From: Verrucomicrobiota bacterium
GTDB lineage: Bacteria > Verrucomicrobiota > Verrucomicrobiia > Limisphaerales > J093
NCBI GenBank assembly: GCA_012517065.1
Contig: JAAYVR010000247.1
Location: 1-32,066, forward strand
DNA: 32,066 bases
Direction of reading: 5' to 3'
The notes under the pieces are model-generated. The model was given only the letters and a program-made list of their open reading frames with translations. It searched no databases and had not been told where the DNA came from. The stretch's first letter is position 1. Each line of letters starts with the position of its first letter. The position numbers and the translations under genes were made by a program. Below are positions 13,646-27,267 of this stretch, piece after piece.

Positions 13646-16222
13646 CTATTTCCGGAGACGAAAGAACCGCTGGACAGTCGATGCATCTAAAGTGACCACA
13701 AACTCGCCGCCGACAGTTTGAACTGACTCAGGTGCAGCAACCCAAGCCGTGCCGGGAGAGATTGATGGTGCGCTTTCCAAGACATAACCAGCGGCATTGA
13801 CAGGCCACGAAAGAGTAATGCGTTGGGGAGCGACCCTTGCCACGCGCAGCGCCGGCGGAGGCACCATCGCACCCACAGTCCAGATCGAGAAATCAACCGG
13901 GCTAATAGTGCTGAGCGTCCGCCCTGCGGAGTCATGGATAGCAGAGATCTCCGTGGCATCCGAGTCTGTGTATCTGAACAGGTCCAACTGTTTTCCTGTG
14001 AGATCGGAGGCAAGCTTGGTCGGATCGTACTGGGCGCGAAGGTACATTGGAGGGATGGCCGTTCCGGCGTAGAACCTGTCCTCGAGCAAAATCCAATGCT
14101 CAGCATAAGGCGCTGGTTTGGGGCCAAACGGCACAGGCTCCGGAACTCGTTGAACGGACATCACCGATCGCGAGCCATCAGACACAGCCGCGCGAACTGC
14201 TACGCCTGTATCTCCGATTGGCTGCCAATCGGAGCTCGTAAGATCGACGCGCTGCAGCACAGGGGCGGCAGTCTGTGGCGCGTCGGTGATTAGGAAATCG
14301 CTTGAGGCAAAGCCAACCAGATAGCCTGCGCTGGTTCTGGCAAGGCCTTCCAAAGGCTGCGACAGCCCTTGCACCACCAATGACGCAGTCGAGCCACTGA
14401 ACCGCCACAGTCGGCCCAACCCACCGCCGGTGTACTGGCTTGGTGTGCGCTGGGCTGCGTACACACCGTCGCTCCCCACAGCGATGGCTGTGAAGTGCTC
14501 GCCTGCGTTGGCCACAACACCGGACAGTTTCTGCCATGCTGTGCCGGACCGGCGCCATGCGAGTCCATCCTCGCCGACAGCGTAAGTGTCCGAGGCTGTG
14601 CCAGCGAGGCCAACGATCACACCTGTTCCCGGCGTTGTCTCGTAACTCCATGTGGAACCGTTGTATCTTAGGATTTTGCCATTGGCTGTGCCCGCGAAAA
14701 CGTCGTTGTCAGCGCGTCCCCAGAGCGCTGTGATTTGAGTTTCAGTCTGATCGCCAGGGACCGTGTAAAGTGTCTGCCAACCGTCCGGGTCTTTCCAGTA
14801 GAGGACCCGATATGGGGCGGCTGCATGAAGCCGTCCACTGGGCGATCGCCAAAACGCGACCGTTCCTTCGGCGCCTGACATTGCCCGCCACTGGGTGCCG
14901 TCCCACTGATGAACACCCCGGCCCCAATCTTGGAAATTCTCCCATGCAACAATGACGTCGGTGAGGCTGGCAGCCGTTACGGCCTTGACATGTGTCCCTC
15001 GAGCAGCGCCGGGCGGTAGAGATGGAAACCGCCGCGCGACTCCATTTGCGACGTGCCAAAGTGGCCACCAAGCAGGATCATCATACGTAAAACCGTACAC
15101 TACCAGGCCATTAGACCCGCAGCCAGTAATGCCCGGATAAAGAAGACGCAGGTCAAGATTGCCACCGACAGTCAGTGCTGAAAGCGCGCCGCTGCCCGGG
15201 CCGTCCAACTTGTACTCGTGAGCCACGCCTCCCGGGCCAACTCCATACAACCTGTCCCCAGCCCCGGCTCCGTTGAGCCATTGCCTGCGGATGCTTGTCC
15301 TGAACTCCTTCCTCACCGCTGGGTTCGCACCGTCGTAGTAGAAAATAGAGTTTTCGTTTAGCAGATAGACTTCGGTGGGCGACCGGCCCCAAAGAGCGCA
15401 GAAACTGATTCCAAAAGGTTCACTTGCGTTGATAGGAAGTTGCGCCCATGAGCCGTCGGAGTTCCGGCGGTAAAACTGAGTCCAATTTCCTGCCGCGAAC
15501 ACGTTGTTGGCGTCATAGGCCCAAAGCTTGGTAATGATATTAAAGCTCATGCTGCCGCTTTCGCGCTTTTGCTCGAGCTTCCATGTGCCGTTGTCGCGAT
15601 GGAGGATTTGGCCGTGTGTGCCAGCCACAAACAAATGGTTCGGGCCTGCGGACGTTATGGCCTTGAACGAACCTTCGACAGAAAGTGGCGGATAGACCCA
15701 GTCCCACTTCGTGCCGTCGTAGTGGGCAAGGGCCGTTCCGTAATCTTGGCTCGCCCAAACATCGTTGGTTGCCACAGCGTGGACGGCGTTGAACGGGTAT
15801 GTATAACCGCTGAACTGTGGAACCTGCATTTCTTTCCACGACGTGCCGTCATACCGCAGGATAAGACAGCGGTTCGTAATGTTGTCCGTGTAAGGGTCCC
15901 CGCCAACAGCCCAGACAGCATTCTGCGATAGGCCGTGAATGGCAAAAATGGTCTTCTGAGTCGGCGTGGCTTGGACCGTCCATTTCGCGCCGTCCCAATA
16001 CATAATCACCCCGCCATGACCTCCTGCGTAAAGCTTGTCGGGTGCTGGCGACCATGCAGCCAACAAATCATTGCCCTGAGGCTGAGGCGCAACAAAACGC
16101 CACGGTGCCGGCAAACCGGCATCCAAACGCAAAATTAATTGAAAACAAGACAGGACCGTGATCAGGCTTGCCCAGTGGCTGGTCGAACGTCTTCCGATTG
16201 AGGTTATTGCCATTCCTGACAT
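13646..16222 (-). CDS. Large exported beta-propeller-like protein with FFRLR C-terminal module
   Basis: An 858-residue protein with an N-terminal hydrophobic export signal (about 15-35). From about residue 45 to 640 it repeats a roughly 50-residue pattern in which a small-residue AVG/AGT-type strand is followed by a Y/W-D-G-T-x-W turn: YWDGAKW, RYDGTSW, HYDGTKW, QWDGTQW, RYNGSTW and weaker copies. This is the pattern of beta-propeller blades, probably two propellers in series. No catalytic motif is evident, so a binding or structural surface role is likely. The final 65 residues (LSWP..GYVLES...FFRLRK) form a small beta domain also found on the 2537-residue protein and common at the ends of verrucomicrobial exported proteins, where it may serve as a sorting signal. 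ATGs at 16222 and 16213 are both possible starts. Confidence 0.75.
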   Translation of the reverse strand: MSGMAITSIGRRSTSHWASLITVLSCFQLILRLDAGLPAPWRFVAPQPQGNDLLAAWSPAPDKLYAGGHGGVIMYWDGAKWTVQATPTQKTIFAIHGLSQNAVWAVGGDPYTDNITNRCLILRYDGTSWKEMQVPQFSGYTYPFNAVHAVATNDVWASQDYGTALAHYDGTKWDWVYPPLSVEGSFKAITSAGPNHLFVAGTHGQILHRDNGTWKLEQKRESGSMSFNIITKLWAYDANNVFAAGNWTQFYRRNSDGSWAQLPINASEPFGISFCALWGRSPTEVYLLNENSIFYYDGANPAVRKEFRTSIRRQWLNGAGAGDRLYGVGPGGVAHEYKLDGPGSGALSALTVGGNLDLRLLYPGITGCGSNGLVVYGFTYDDPAWWPLWHVANGVARRFPSLPPGAARGTHVKAVTAASLTDVIVAWENFQDWGRGVHQWDGTQWRAMSGAEGTVAFWRSPSGRLHAAAPYRVLYWKDPDGWQTLYTVPGDQTETQITALWGRADNDVFAGTANGKILRYNGSTWSYETTPGTGVIVGLAGTASDTYAVGEDGLAWRRSGTAWQKLSGVVANAGEHFTAIAVGSDGVYAAQRTPSQYTGGGLGRLWRFSGSTASLVVQGLSQPLEGLARTSAGYLVGFASSDFLITDAPQTAAPVLQRVDLTSSDWQPIGDTGVAVRAAVSDGSRSVMSVQRVPEPVPFGPKPAPYAEHWILLEDRFYAGTAIPPMYLRAQYDPTKLASDLTGKQLDLFRYTDSDATEISAIHDSAGRTLSTISPVDFSIWTVGAMVPPPALRVARVAPQRITLSWPVNAAGYVLESAPSISPGTAWVAAPESVQTVGGEFVVTLDASTVQRFFRLRK

Positions 16223-19286
<3,064 letters not shown>

Positions 19287-19585
19287 TCGCAGCATCGCGG
19301 TCTGCGAGTATTTGAAAGAGGCCGGTTAACCCGGGCTCGATCCAGGAAACCCCACCGGGATGACACTTCATCTATCTCCGGGGAGTGACCCGGCGAGGTT
19401 TCAGGGTTAGCGAAGCGGGCCAGCCACCGAGAGCGGCAATCACCCGTTGGACATCATGACGCCGCAGGCTTGGTTTTTCCTTGAACCGACGATGGCGTAT
19501 GGGAAAGGCTGGCTGCGAACGGAATGCCAATATCGTAATCGCCCTATATGGGCCGCGATTTGCTCCCGAGATTTGCCAGCGTCCG
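19287..19585. other. Intergenic region between katG and the giant protein gene
   Basis: Nothing firm is seen. The downstream reading frame is open from a TTG at 19481, so the last ~100 bp could code for an N-terminal extension, but that extension precedes the signal peptide and is unlikely. Confidence 0.4.
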
Positions 19586-22500
19586 ATGAAAGATCGAGAA
19601 CACAGGGTTAAATGGACAAACAAAATTGTGTTGGCCGCGGTGCTCGTGGTCGTGGCCTTCCTGCACTCGATGCCGCACGGAGCGGCGCAGTCCACGGGGA
19701 TTCTGCGCGAGGTGTGGCTGGACATCCCAGGCTGGACGATTCCAGACCTGACAAACGCGCCGGCCTATCCCAACAGCCCGTCATTCGATGGTCTATTGAC
19801 GGATTACTTCGAATCGCCCACTGACGTGTATGACTACTACGGCCAGCGGCTGAGTGCGTTGATCACTGCCCCTGCTACAGGTAAATACACATTCTGGATT
19901 TCATCCGACGACGCCGGCCAGCTTTTCTTGAGCACGGACGAAAACCCGGCAAATCGCGTTTTGATCGCTCAGGTCACCGGCTGGACACCATCACGGGTCT
20001 GGGACTGGGAAAGCGGACAGCAGTCAGCACCGATTTCACTCACCGCCGGCCGACGGTATTACATCGAAGCGCTGATGAAGGAACATGGCGGCGGTGACAA
20101 TCTGGCCGTCCGCTGGCAGCTTCCAAATGGCACAATTGAAGAACCTATTCCCGCATCGCGCTGTATCCCTTACGGACTCGGTCCACCAGTTATAACCGTC
20201 CAGCCAACCAACGTCACAGTTGTTGAGGGCGGAACGGCGGCTTTTGTGGTGGAACTGGCCCGCATGCTCGGCGCAACATTCCAATGGAAACGAAACGGCA
20301 CAAACATCCCCGGCGCCACCGGCAACATTTATGTGTGCGGTCCGGTGAGTATGGGCGACAACAACAGTACTTACTTGTGCGCGATCACGAACCCTTACGG
20401 TTCGACCAACAGCGCCACTGCCAAGCTTACCGTGCTGGCCGATACCACCCCGCCAACGATCGTCGCGGTGAACAGCCCGGGCGATAATTCGCTCGTGACA
20501 GTCACATTCTCAGAACCGGTCGAATCGGCATCGGCTGGTAATGCCAACAATTACCACCTCAACAATGGAGCAATTGTATCAAGCGTGGTTCTGTTGCAGG
20601 ACCCTTCGGTGGTGGCGCTGCGCACCACCCCCTTGACCGCGGGTCTCACGTACACGCTCACGGTCCAAAACGTCCGAGATCGCGCCACCACACCCAATCC
20701 GGTTCCGCCCAACACGCAGTTCAGCTTCTCCATCGCGTACACGCCGCTCCCGATCAGTTACGTTTGGGGAACCAACGAGCCCCCCGGACCATCAAGCCGT
20801 CGCACGCCACTGGCAATCACAGAAATCATGTACCATCCGCCCAATCGCTCGGACGGTCGAAACCTCGAATTCATCGAGCTGTACAACTCAAACCCCTGGC
20901 CAGAGGACCTGGCTGGCTACCGCATCTCAGGATGCGCGGACTACACCTTCCCCCCGGGCACAACCATCCCGGCACTCGGCTATCTGGTCGTGGCCGCCAA
21001 CCCCGCAGATGTGCAAGCCGTTTACGGTTTATCCGGTGTCCTCGGACCTTTGACCAACACAACCAGCAACGCAACCAACGTGCTCGATAACGCAGGCGGT
21101 ACGCTGCGCCTGCGCGACGAACTCGACTCCGTCCTCCTCGAAGTAACCTACAACGATGCGCCGCCATGGCCTGCCTCCGCGGATGGAGCAGGTCATTCGC
21201 TCGTTCTGGCAAGGCCTTCCTACGGCGAAGCAAACCCGCGCGCGTGGACCGCGAGCGATCGGATCGGCGGTTCACCGGGCGGCGTTGACACGCCCACACA
21301 CCACCCTGCCCGGTGCGTGGTCATTAACGAAATCCTCGCTCATACAGACCCGCCCAATCTGGACTACATCGAACTTTTCAATTACAGCACGAACAGCGTG
21401 GACCTAAGCGGATGCGTTTTGACCGACGATCCACAAACGAACAAGTTTGTCATACCTTCCGGCACCACAATTCCCCCGCTCGGGTTCATCGCTTACACCG
21501 AAACCGAACTTGGCTTCGCTCTCAGCGCCAAGGGCGAGACCGTTTATCTCAAGGCTGCGGACAATACCCGCGTGTTGGACGCGCTGCGGTTCGACGCGCA
21601 AGAAAACGGCGTGTCTTTCGGCCGCTATCCCGATGGAGCAGCGCAGTTTCGACGTCTGTCTGCAGGGACACTTGGAAAAGCCAATGCCTCGCCACTGCAC
21701 AGCGAAGTGGTCATCAACGAAGTCTATTACCATCCGGTCACCGAAGACGACAGCGAGGAATTCATCGAAATCCGCAACAGCGGATCAACTGCGGTGGATC
21801 TGACCGGTTGGCGGCTTCGCGGCGGGGTGAGTTTCAACTTTCCCAGCGGCACGCTTTTGCCCCCAGGCGGGTTTTTGGCGGTCGCGCGCGACCGGTCGCG
21901 TTTGTTGTCCGTGCACTCCGGTCTGAACCCTGCGTTGATCCTTGGAAACTATAGCGGCGGCCTCGCCAACGGCGGTGATATGATCCGCCTGACCAAACCC
22001 GATGATTTAATATCCACCAACGACGCAGGCCAATTCGTCACCAACACAATCCACGTCGCCGTGGACGAAGTAGATTATCACGACGGTGGCCGGTGGCCGC
22101 GTTGGGCAGACGGCGGCGGCAGCAGCCTCGAACGGCTTGACCCACGCAGCAATGGTCGTCTGGCTTCCTCCTGGGCCGACAGCGATGAAACCGGCAAGAG
22201 CGGCTGGACCACCGTCGAGTTCACCGGCGTTTTGGATCATGGGGCGATGGCTGACGCCAGCCAGTTGCACATCATCCTGCTCGGCGCTGGCGAGTGTCTG
22301 GTGGACAACGTAGAGGTCATTCCACAAGGCGGCGCAAACGTGGTCGCCAACAGCAAGTTCGACACCGGCACTGATGGATGGTTTTTCCAAGGCACGCACC
22401 AAGACTCTGCATGGCAATCCACGGGCGGGTTCTCAGGGGGCTGCCTCCGCATCGTGGCATCCGACAGAGGCGATACCGGTGCCAATCGGGTACGCACGGC

Positions 22501-25500
22501 CCTCACCCAAACACTGGGCCAGGGCAGCACCGCCACCCTGCGCGCTCGGGTCCGTTGGCTCAAAGGCCACCCCGAAATCCTGTTGCGACTCTGGGGCAAC
22601 TGGCTGGAAGCACCGGGTTACACTCTGACCACCGCTGCCATGGGGTCCCCAGCCGCTCCCAACACACATGCTCCTTCCAACGCTGGCCCTTCCATTGCCG
22701 GAGTCAGCCATTGGCCCGTGCTGCCCGCGGCCAACCAATCAGTCACTGTCACGGCACAGATTGAAGACCCGGACAGCCTGGCCAGCGCCACCCTGCGCTA
22801 TCGCGTTGACCCGGGCACGAATTGGTTTTCCGCGCCCATGAATTACCGCGGCGCCGGTTTCTACTCGGCTGTGATCCCCGGCCAATCCAGCGGCACAATA
22901 GTCGCCTTTTACATCGAAGCTTCCGATGCGAATACCAACGCCCAGACAAGCCGATTTCCCGCCGACGCCCCAGTGCGCGAATGTCTGGTCCGGTTTGGCG
23001 AGACACCGACGACCGGCGCTATTGCGGCCTATCGATTATGGGTTTCGCAACGGAATGTCACCCGATGGGCCACACGCGAAAAGCAAAGCAACCACCAGAT
23101 CGACGCCACTTTTGTCTATGGCAACAGCCGCGTCTGCTACAACATCGGCACCCTTTACAGCGGCAGTCCGTGGCACACCCCGGGATACAATTCACCCGCA
23201 GGCAACCCCTGCGATTACGAAGTCAACTTCCCCAAAGACGACCTGTTTCTCGGGGAAGCCGACATTGTACTGGCAACGATCGGCAACCTGCACAGCGATA
23301 ACACCTGCCAGGGCGAACAAACGTCCTTCTGGATCGGGCGCAAACTCGGCGCGCCCTACTTGCACCGCCGCCATATCCGCCTGTTCTTCAACGGGACCCA
23401 GCGTGGTACCCTGTACGAAGACGCTCAACAACCGAACCGATCCGTGGTCAGCCAGTTCTACCCAAACGACGACGCCGGCAGTTTGCACAAGATCGAAGAT
23501 TGGTTCGAGTTCGATTCGAGCGGCGACAACAAACTCGGCAACGTCGATGCAACCTTGCAGGACTTCACCACCACCGGCGGTGTCAAGAAAACGGCACGAT
23601 ACCGGTGGATTCTGCGGCCTCGCGCCGTTCGCGAGTCGGCCAACAACTTCACAAATCTGTTCGCCCTGGTTGATGCGGTCAATGCGCCTCAGCCCGAACC
23701 TTATCGCTCCCGAGTCGCCACCATCATGAACGTCGAGGAATGGATGCGCATCCTCGCCATGGAACGAATCGTTGGCAACTGGGACAGCTACGGGTACTGG
23801 CGTGGCAAGAACATGTATGCTTACAAGCCGGAAAACGGCCCTTGGGTCTTGCTCCCATGGGACATCGATTTCGTGTTCCACGTAGGCGGGTCCGGTGCAA
23901 CCGACGGCTTGTTCGGAAGCAACGCCCCGTTGCTGGATCGCCTCCGGGATTTCCCTGAATTCCAGCGAGCTTATTGGCGCGCATTCGAGGACGCAGCGTC
24001 GGGACCATTGAAAGCCGCCACTTTCGCCGCACGCGTTGACAAGGTTTACAACGGCCTCGCAGCCCAAGGCATTTCGGTGGCTTCGCCCCAGGGACTGAAA
24101 GACTACGCCGCAGCTCGCCGAAATTACATCATTTCTCAACTTGCCACCGTGGCCGCAAGCTTCGCTGTGACCGGACCGAGTTCGTTCAGCACAAATCAAA
24201 ATCTCATCACCGTCAGAGGCACTGCGCCCGTAACCGTGGCTCGTCTCACAGTAAACGGCGTAACGGCTGTTCCCACTTGGACCTCGGTGACACAGTGGAC
24301 GCTTCGGGTAGCCCTCCAACCCGGACTTAACAACCTTGTCATTCAGGGATGGGATAACAAGGGACAAACCATTGGCGGGGCAACCGCGTCCCTGGCCATA
24401 ACCTACACCGGCGCAATTGAACCGCCCGAACAGCACATAGTGATCAATGAGCTCATGTACCATCCGGTTGTGCCCGATGCGGAGTTCATCGAGCTTCACA
24501 GTACAGCTTCAAGCACCGCCTACGACCTGTCGAATTGGCGCATCAATGGCCTCGACTGCACCATACCGCCGGCAACCATCCTTGCACCAGGCGGCTTTCT
24601 CGTGTTCGTGAAGAAGGCGGACGTTTTCTCCCGAACATATGGCTCCTCTATTCCAATAGCTGGCACTTTTGACGGCAGTTTTGATCACGGCGGCGAAACC
24701 GTTTCTCTCGTTCAACCTGGCGCCACACCAGAACAGGATGTGATCATCGACCAGGTCACCTTCGATGACGATCCACCTTGGCCGACAGTGGCGGACGGAA
24801 CCGGCCCATCCCTCCAGTTGATCGATCCGCAGCAGGACAACAACCGGGTCGCCAACTGGGGAGTGAGCGCAGTGGTGTCCAACCCTCCTCCTTCCCAGGT
24901 CCTCCTGACATGGACCAATACATGGCGATACAATCAGACTGCCAACCTTGACGGCGTGAATTGGACCAGCCCCAGTTATGACGATTCGAGTTGGCCCGCT
25001 GGCCAGGGCGTTCTTGCCGACGAGGACTGCAACTGTCTTCCACAGCCCATTCGCACCGCCCTTGCCGACAACAGCGGCAGAATGACCTTCTATTTCCGCA
25101 CCACGTTCAATTACACCGGCAGCCTCCAAGGCGTCCAACTCCGGCTTACCACCATCTTGGACGATGGAGCGATCGTGTACCTCAACGGCCGGGCGATTCT
25201 CCGCATTGGCATGCCGGAGGGCACACCGGAATATTCCACGCCCGCTTCCCGGACCGTGACCGACGCCAATTACGAAGGGCCATTCACTGTCTCCGGCACA
25301 GACCTTGTCACCGGAATCAACGTGCTTGCGGTCGAGGTGCACCAAAACAACAGCGGGAGCAGCGACCTCGTATGGGCGCTGCATCTCGAGACCGATTTTT
25401 CCCAGACCAGCCAGTCCATCTATACCCCGGGCGCCCCAAATTCGGTCCGCGACACATTGGCTCCATTCCCTACCGTTTGGTTAAACGAAGTCCTGCCACT

Positions 25501-27199
25501 CAACAGTCACTACATTACCAACGCAGTGGCAGATCGCATGGGCGATTTCGATCCATGGGTCGAACTGTTCAATGGCGGCACGAACACCGTCAGCCTGAAT
25601 GGATTCTACCTTGCCACCAACTACGCCCAGCCCACACTCTGGCCGTTCCCTGCAACTGCCTCACTCGCTCCCGGTGAATTCCGCATTGTGTGGCTCGACG
25701 GCGAACCAACTGAATCCACCGCCAATGAATGGCACACAAGCTTTCGACTGCCAGCCGGCGAAGGCGCGTTGGCGTTGACTTATTCAAACGGTGGCACCAA
25801 CAAGATCCTCGACTATCTGCATTACAATATCGCCACAGTCGGTCGCGCTTTCGGGAGCTGCCCAGATGCAAATGTCAGTGCCCGCCGACTCCTAACCGTC
25901 CCAACCCCGGGCGCACCAAACAACCCGGCAAGTCTCCCAATACATGTCTTCATCAATGAGTGGATGGCGGACAACGTCGCCACCTTGGCCGACCCAGCAG
26001 ACGGAGATTACGAGGATTGGTTCGAAGTGTACAATCCGGGAGATGTCACCGTGGACCTCGGCGGCTACTATTTCACCGATAACCTCGACGTGAAGCTGCA
26101 ATTCAGAGTCCCTGCCAACGGCCAATACGTCGTGCCCCCACACGGGTACCTACTCGTCTGGGCAGATAATGAATGCGATCAAAACAGCACCAGCCAGCCC
26201 GATCTCCATGTCAATTTCGCTCTTGCCAAGAATGGCGAGACAATCGGCCTGTTCGGCCACGATGGCACTTTGATAGATGCCGTCACTTTCGGTCTCCAAA
26301 TCGCAGATGCTTCTGAGGGCCGTTCCCCTGACGGCAGTGCAAACGTCGTCCGCTTGTCGCGACCATCTCCTCGTGCTCCCAACTCGCTTTCCCAAACCAA
26401 CACACCCCCCGTTCTCGACCCAATCCCAAACCGCGTCATCGGCGAAGGCTCGCTGCTCACATTCACTGCCACTGCCACTGACACAGACGTGCCTCCGCAA
26501 ACTCTCACTTTCACACTGGCCCAAGGAGCGCCAGCCGGAGCGTCCATCTCCACCAACGGGCTGTTCACGTGGACCCCCAGCGAATCGCAAGGCCCCGGCC
26601 TTTATGAAATCACTGTCCGCGTCACAGACAACGGCATCCCACCGCTAAGCAATGCTGTGAGTTTCTCCGTCCAAGTCAATGAGGTTAACAGCGCCCCCAT
26701 GTTCCAGCCTCGCTCGAGCATGACCATACTTGCCGGACGCAAGCTTCTCCTGACCAATGATGTGTCGGATCCAGACGTGCCACAGCAAAGCGTCACCTTT
26801 ACCCTCCTTTCCGCTCCTGAAGGTTTAACCCTCGATTCTCGAACAGGTATCCTGGAATGGCGCCCACAGATCAAAGCCGCAGACAGCACTAATCTCATAG
26901 TAATTTCAGCAACAGACAACGGCATCCCAACCCTAAGTGCTACTCAAAGCTTCAAGGTTATCGTTCTACGGCCTGCACCACCAGCGTTGCGAGTGACTCA
27001 CTCGAGTGAAGGCGCTTGCGCACTGGAAGTCAGCGGCGACGAAGGACCAGATTACATTGTCGAACGAACTCTTGGCCTGTCACCAGCGCAGTGGGAGCCA
27101 GTCCTGATAAAACTCGAACCCATACTGCCGTTTGTCTGGACCGCGCCCGCCTCGACCAACGCCCCTGCTGCTTTCTACCGGTTGCGGCTCGGGCCATAA
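19586..27199 (+). CDS. Giant secreted multidomain protein: PA14, Ig-like, six lamin-tail domains and CotH kinase-like domain
   Basis: A 2537-residue exported protein. Domain order by residue: signal peptide (1-35); PA14-like lectin domain (35-195, YTFWISSDDAGQLFL); Ig-like (200-285); SbsA-type Ig-like (285-388); three lamin-tail domains (405-568, 575-702, 707-870, each opening with I-x-E-I/V and a D-L-x-x-W/Y-type turn); a carbohydrate-binding-like beta domain (875-1015); an Ig-like domain (1032-1132); a CotH kinase-like domain (1142-1520, with PWDID at Asp1426/Asp1428); lamin-tail 4 (1615-1762); a galactose-binding-like domain (1772-1938); lamin-tails 5 and 6 (1962-2112, 2118-2272); two cadherin/He_PIG-like domains (2275-2462); and a C-terminal FYRLR module. 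CotH in spore formers phosphorylates secreted coat protein; here an extracellular phosphotransfer or scaffold role is inferred. The ATG at 19586 directly precedes the signal peptide. Confidence 0.88.
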   Translation: MKDREHRVKWTNKIVLAAVLVVVAFLHSMPHGAAQSTGILREVWLDIPGWTIPDLTNAPAYPNSPSFDGLLTDYFESPTDVYDYYGQRLSALITAPATGKYTFWISSDDAGQLFLSTDENPANRVLIAQVTGWTPSRVWDWESGQQSAPISLTAGRRYYIEALMKEHGGGDNLAVRWQLPNGTIEEPIPASRCIPYGLGPPVITVQPTNVTVVEGGTAAFVVELARMLGATFQWKRNGTNIPGATGNIYVCGPVSMGDNNSTYLCAITNPYGSTNSATAKLTVLADTTPPTIVAVNSPGDNSLVTVTFSEPVESASAGNANNYHLNNGAIVSSVVLLQDPSVVALRTTPLTAGLTYTLTVQNVRDRATTPNPVPPNTQFSFSIAYTPLPISYVWGTNEPPGPSSRRTPLAITEIMYHPPNRSDGRNLEFIELYNSNPWPEDLAGYRISGCADYTFPPGTTIPALGYLVVAANPADVQAVYGLSGVLGPLTNTTSNATNVLDNAGGTLRLRDELDSVLLEVTYNDAPPWPASADGAGHSLVLARPSYGEANPRAWTASDRIGGSPGGVDTPTHHPARCVVINEILAHTDPPNLDYIELFNYSTNSVDLSGCVLTDDPQTNKFVIPSGTTIPPLGFIAYTETELGFALSAKGETVYLKAADNTRVLDALRFDAQENGVSFGRYPDGAAQFRRLSAGTLGKANASPLHSEVVINEVYYHPVTEDDSEEFIEIRNSGSTAVDLTGWRLRGGVSFNFPSGTLLPPGGFLAVARDRSRLLSVHSGLNPALILGNYSGGLANGGDMIRLTKPDDLISTNDAGQFVTNTIHVAVDEVDYHDGGRWPRWADGGGSSLERLDPRSNGRLASSWADSDETGKSGWTTVEFTGVLDHGAMADASQLHIILLGAGECLVDNVEVIPQGGANVVANSKFDTGTDGWFFQGTHQDSAWQSTGGFSGGCLRIVASDRGDTGANRVRTALTQTLGQGSTATLRARVRWLKGHPEILLRLWGNWLEAPGYTLTTAAMGSPAAPNTHAPSNAGPSIAGVSHWPVLPAANQSVTVTAQIEDPDSLASATLRYRVDPGTNWFSAPMNYRGAGFYSAVIPGQSSGTIVAFYIEASDANTNAQTSRFPADAPVRECLVRFGETPTTGAIAAYRLWVSQRNVTRWATREKQSNHQIDATFVYGNSRVCYNIGTLYSGSPWHTPGYNSPAGNPCDYEVNFPKDDLFLGEADIVLATIGNLHSDNTCQGEQTSFWIGRKLGAPYLHRRHIRLFFNGTQRGTLYEDAQQPNRSVVSQFYPNDDAGSLHKIEDWFEFDSSGDNKLGNVDATLQDFTTTGGVKKTARYRWILRPRAVRESANNFTNLFALVDAVNAPQPEPYRSRVATIMNVEEWMRILAMERIVGNWDSYGYWRGKNMYAYKPENGPWVLLPWDIDFVFHVGGSGATDGLFGSNAPLLDRLRDFPEFQRAYWRAFEDAASGPLKAATFAARVDKVYNGLAAQGISVASPQGLKDYAAARRNYIISQLATVAASFAVTGPSSFSTNQNLITVRGTAPVTVARLTVNGVTAVPTWTSVTQWTLRVALQPGLNNLVIQGWDNKGQTIGGATASLAITYTGAIEPPEQHIVINELMYHPVVPDAEFIELHSTASSTAYDLSNWRINGLDCTIPPATILAPGGFLVFVKKADVFSRTYGSSIPIAGTFDGSFDHGGETVSLVQPGATPEQDVIIDQVTFDDDPPWPTVADGTGPSLQLIDPQQDNNRVANWGVSAVVSNPPPSQVLLTWTNTWRYNQTANLDGVNWTSPSYDDSSWPAGQGVLADEDCNCLPQPIRTALADNSGRMTFYFRTTFNYTGSLQGVQLRLTTILDDGAIVYLNGRAILRIGMPEGTPEYSTPASRTVTDANYEGPFTVSGTDLVTGINVLAVEVHQNNSGSSDLVWALHLETDFSQTSQSIYTPGAPNSVRDTLAPFPTVWLNEVLPLNSHYITNAVADRMGDFDPWVELFNGGTNTVSLNGFYLATNYAQPTLWPFPATASLAPGEFRIVWLDGEPTESTANEWHTSFRLPAGEGALALTYSNGGTNKILDYLHYNIATVGRAFGSCPDANVSARRLLTVPTPGAPNNPASLPIHVFINEWMADNVATLADPADGDYEDWFEVYNPGDVTVDLGGYYFTDNLDVKLQFRVPANGQYVVPPHGYLLVWADNECDQNSTSQPDLHVNFALAKNGETIGLFGHDGTLIDAVTFGLQIADASEGRSPDGSANVVRLSRPSPRAPNSLSQTNTPPVLDPIPNRVIGEGSLLTFTATATDTDVPPQTLTFTLAQGAPAGASISTNGLFTWTPSESQGPGLYEITVRVTDNGIPPLSNAVSFSVQVNEVNSAPMFQPRSSMTILAGRKLLLTNDVSDPDVPQQSVTFTLLSAPEGLTLDSRTGILEWRPQIKAADSTNLIVISATDNGIPTLSATQSFKVIVLRPAPPALRVTHSSEGACALEVSGDEGPDYIVERTLGLSPAQWEPVLIKLEPILPFVWTAPASTNAPAAFYRLRLGP

Positions 27200-27267
27200 C
27201 ACCACAGGCTGTGCAATTGACATCGGCATCAGAGCCGTGTCCTGTCCGCAGTCACATTTGTTCACGT

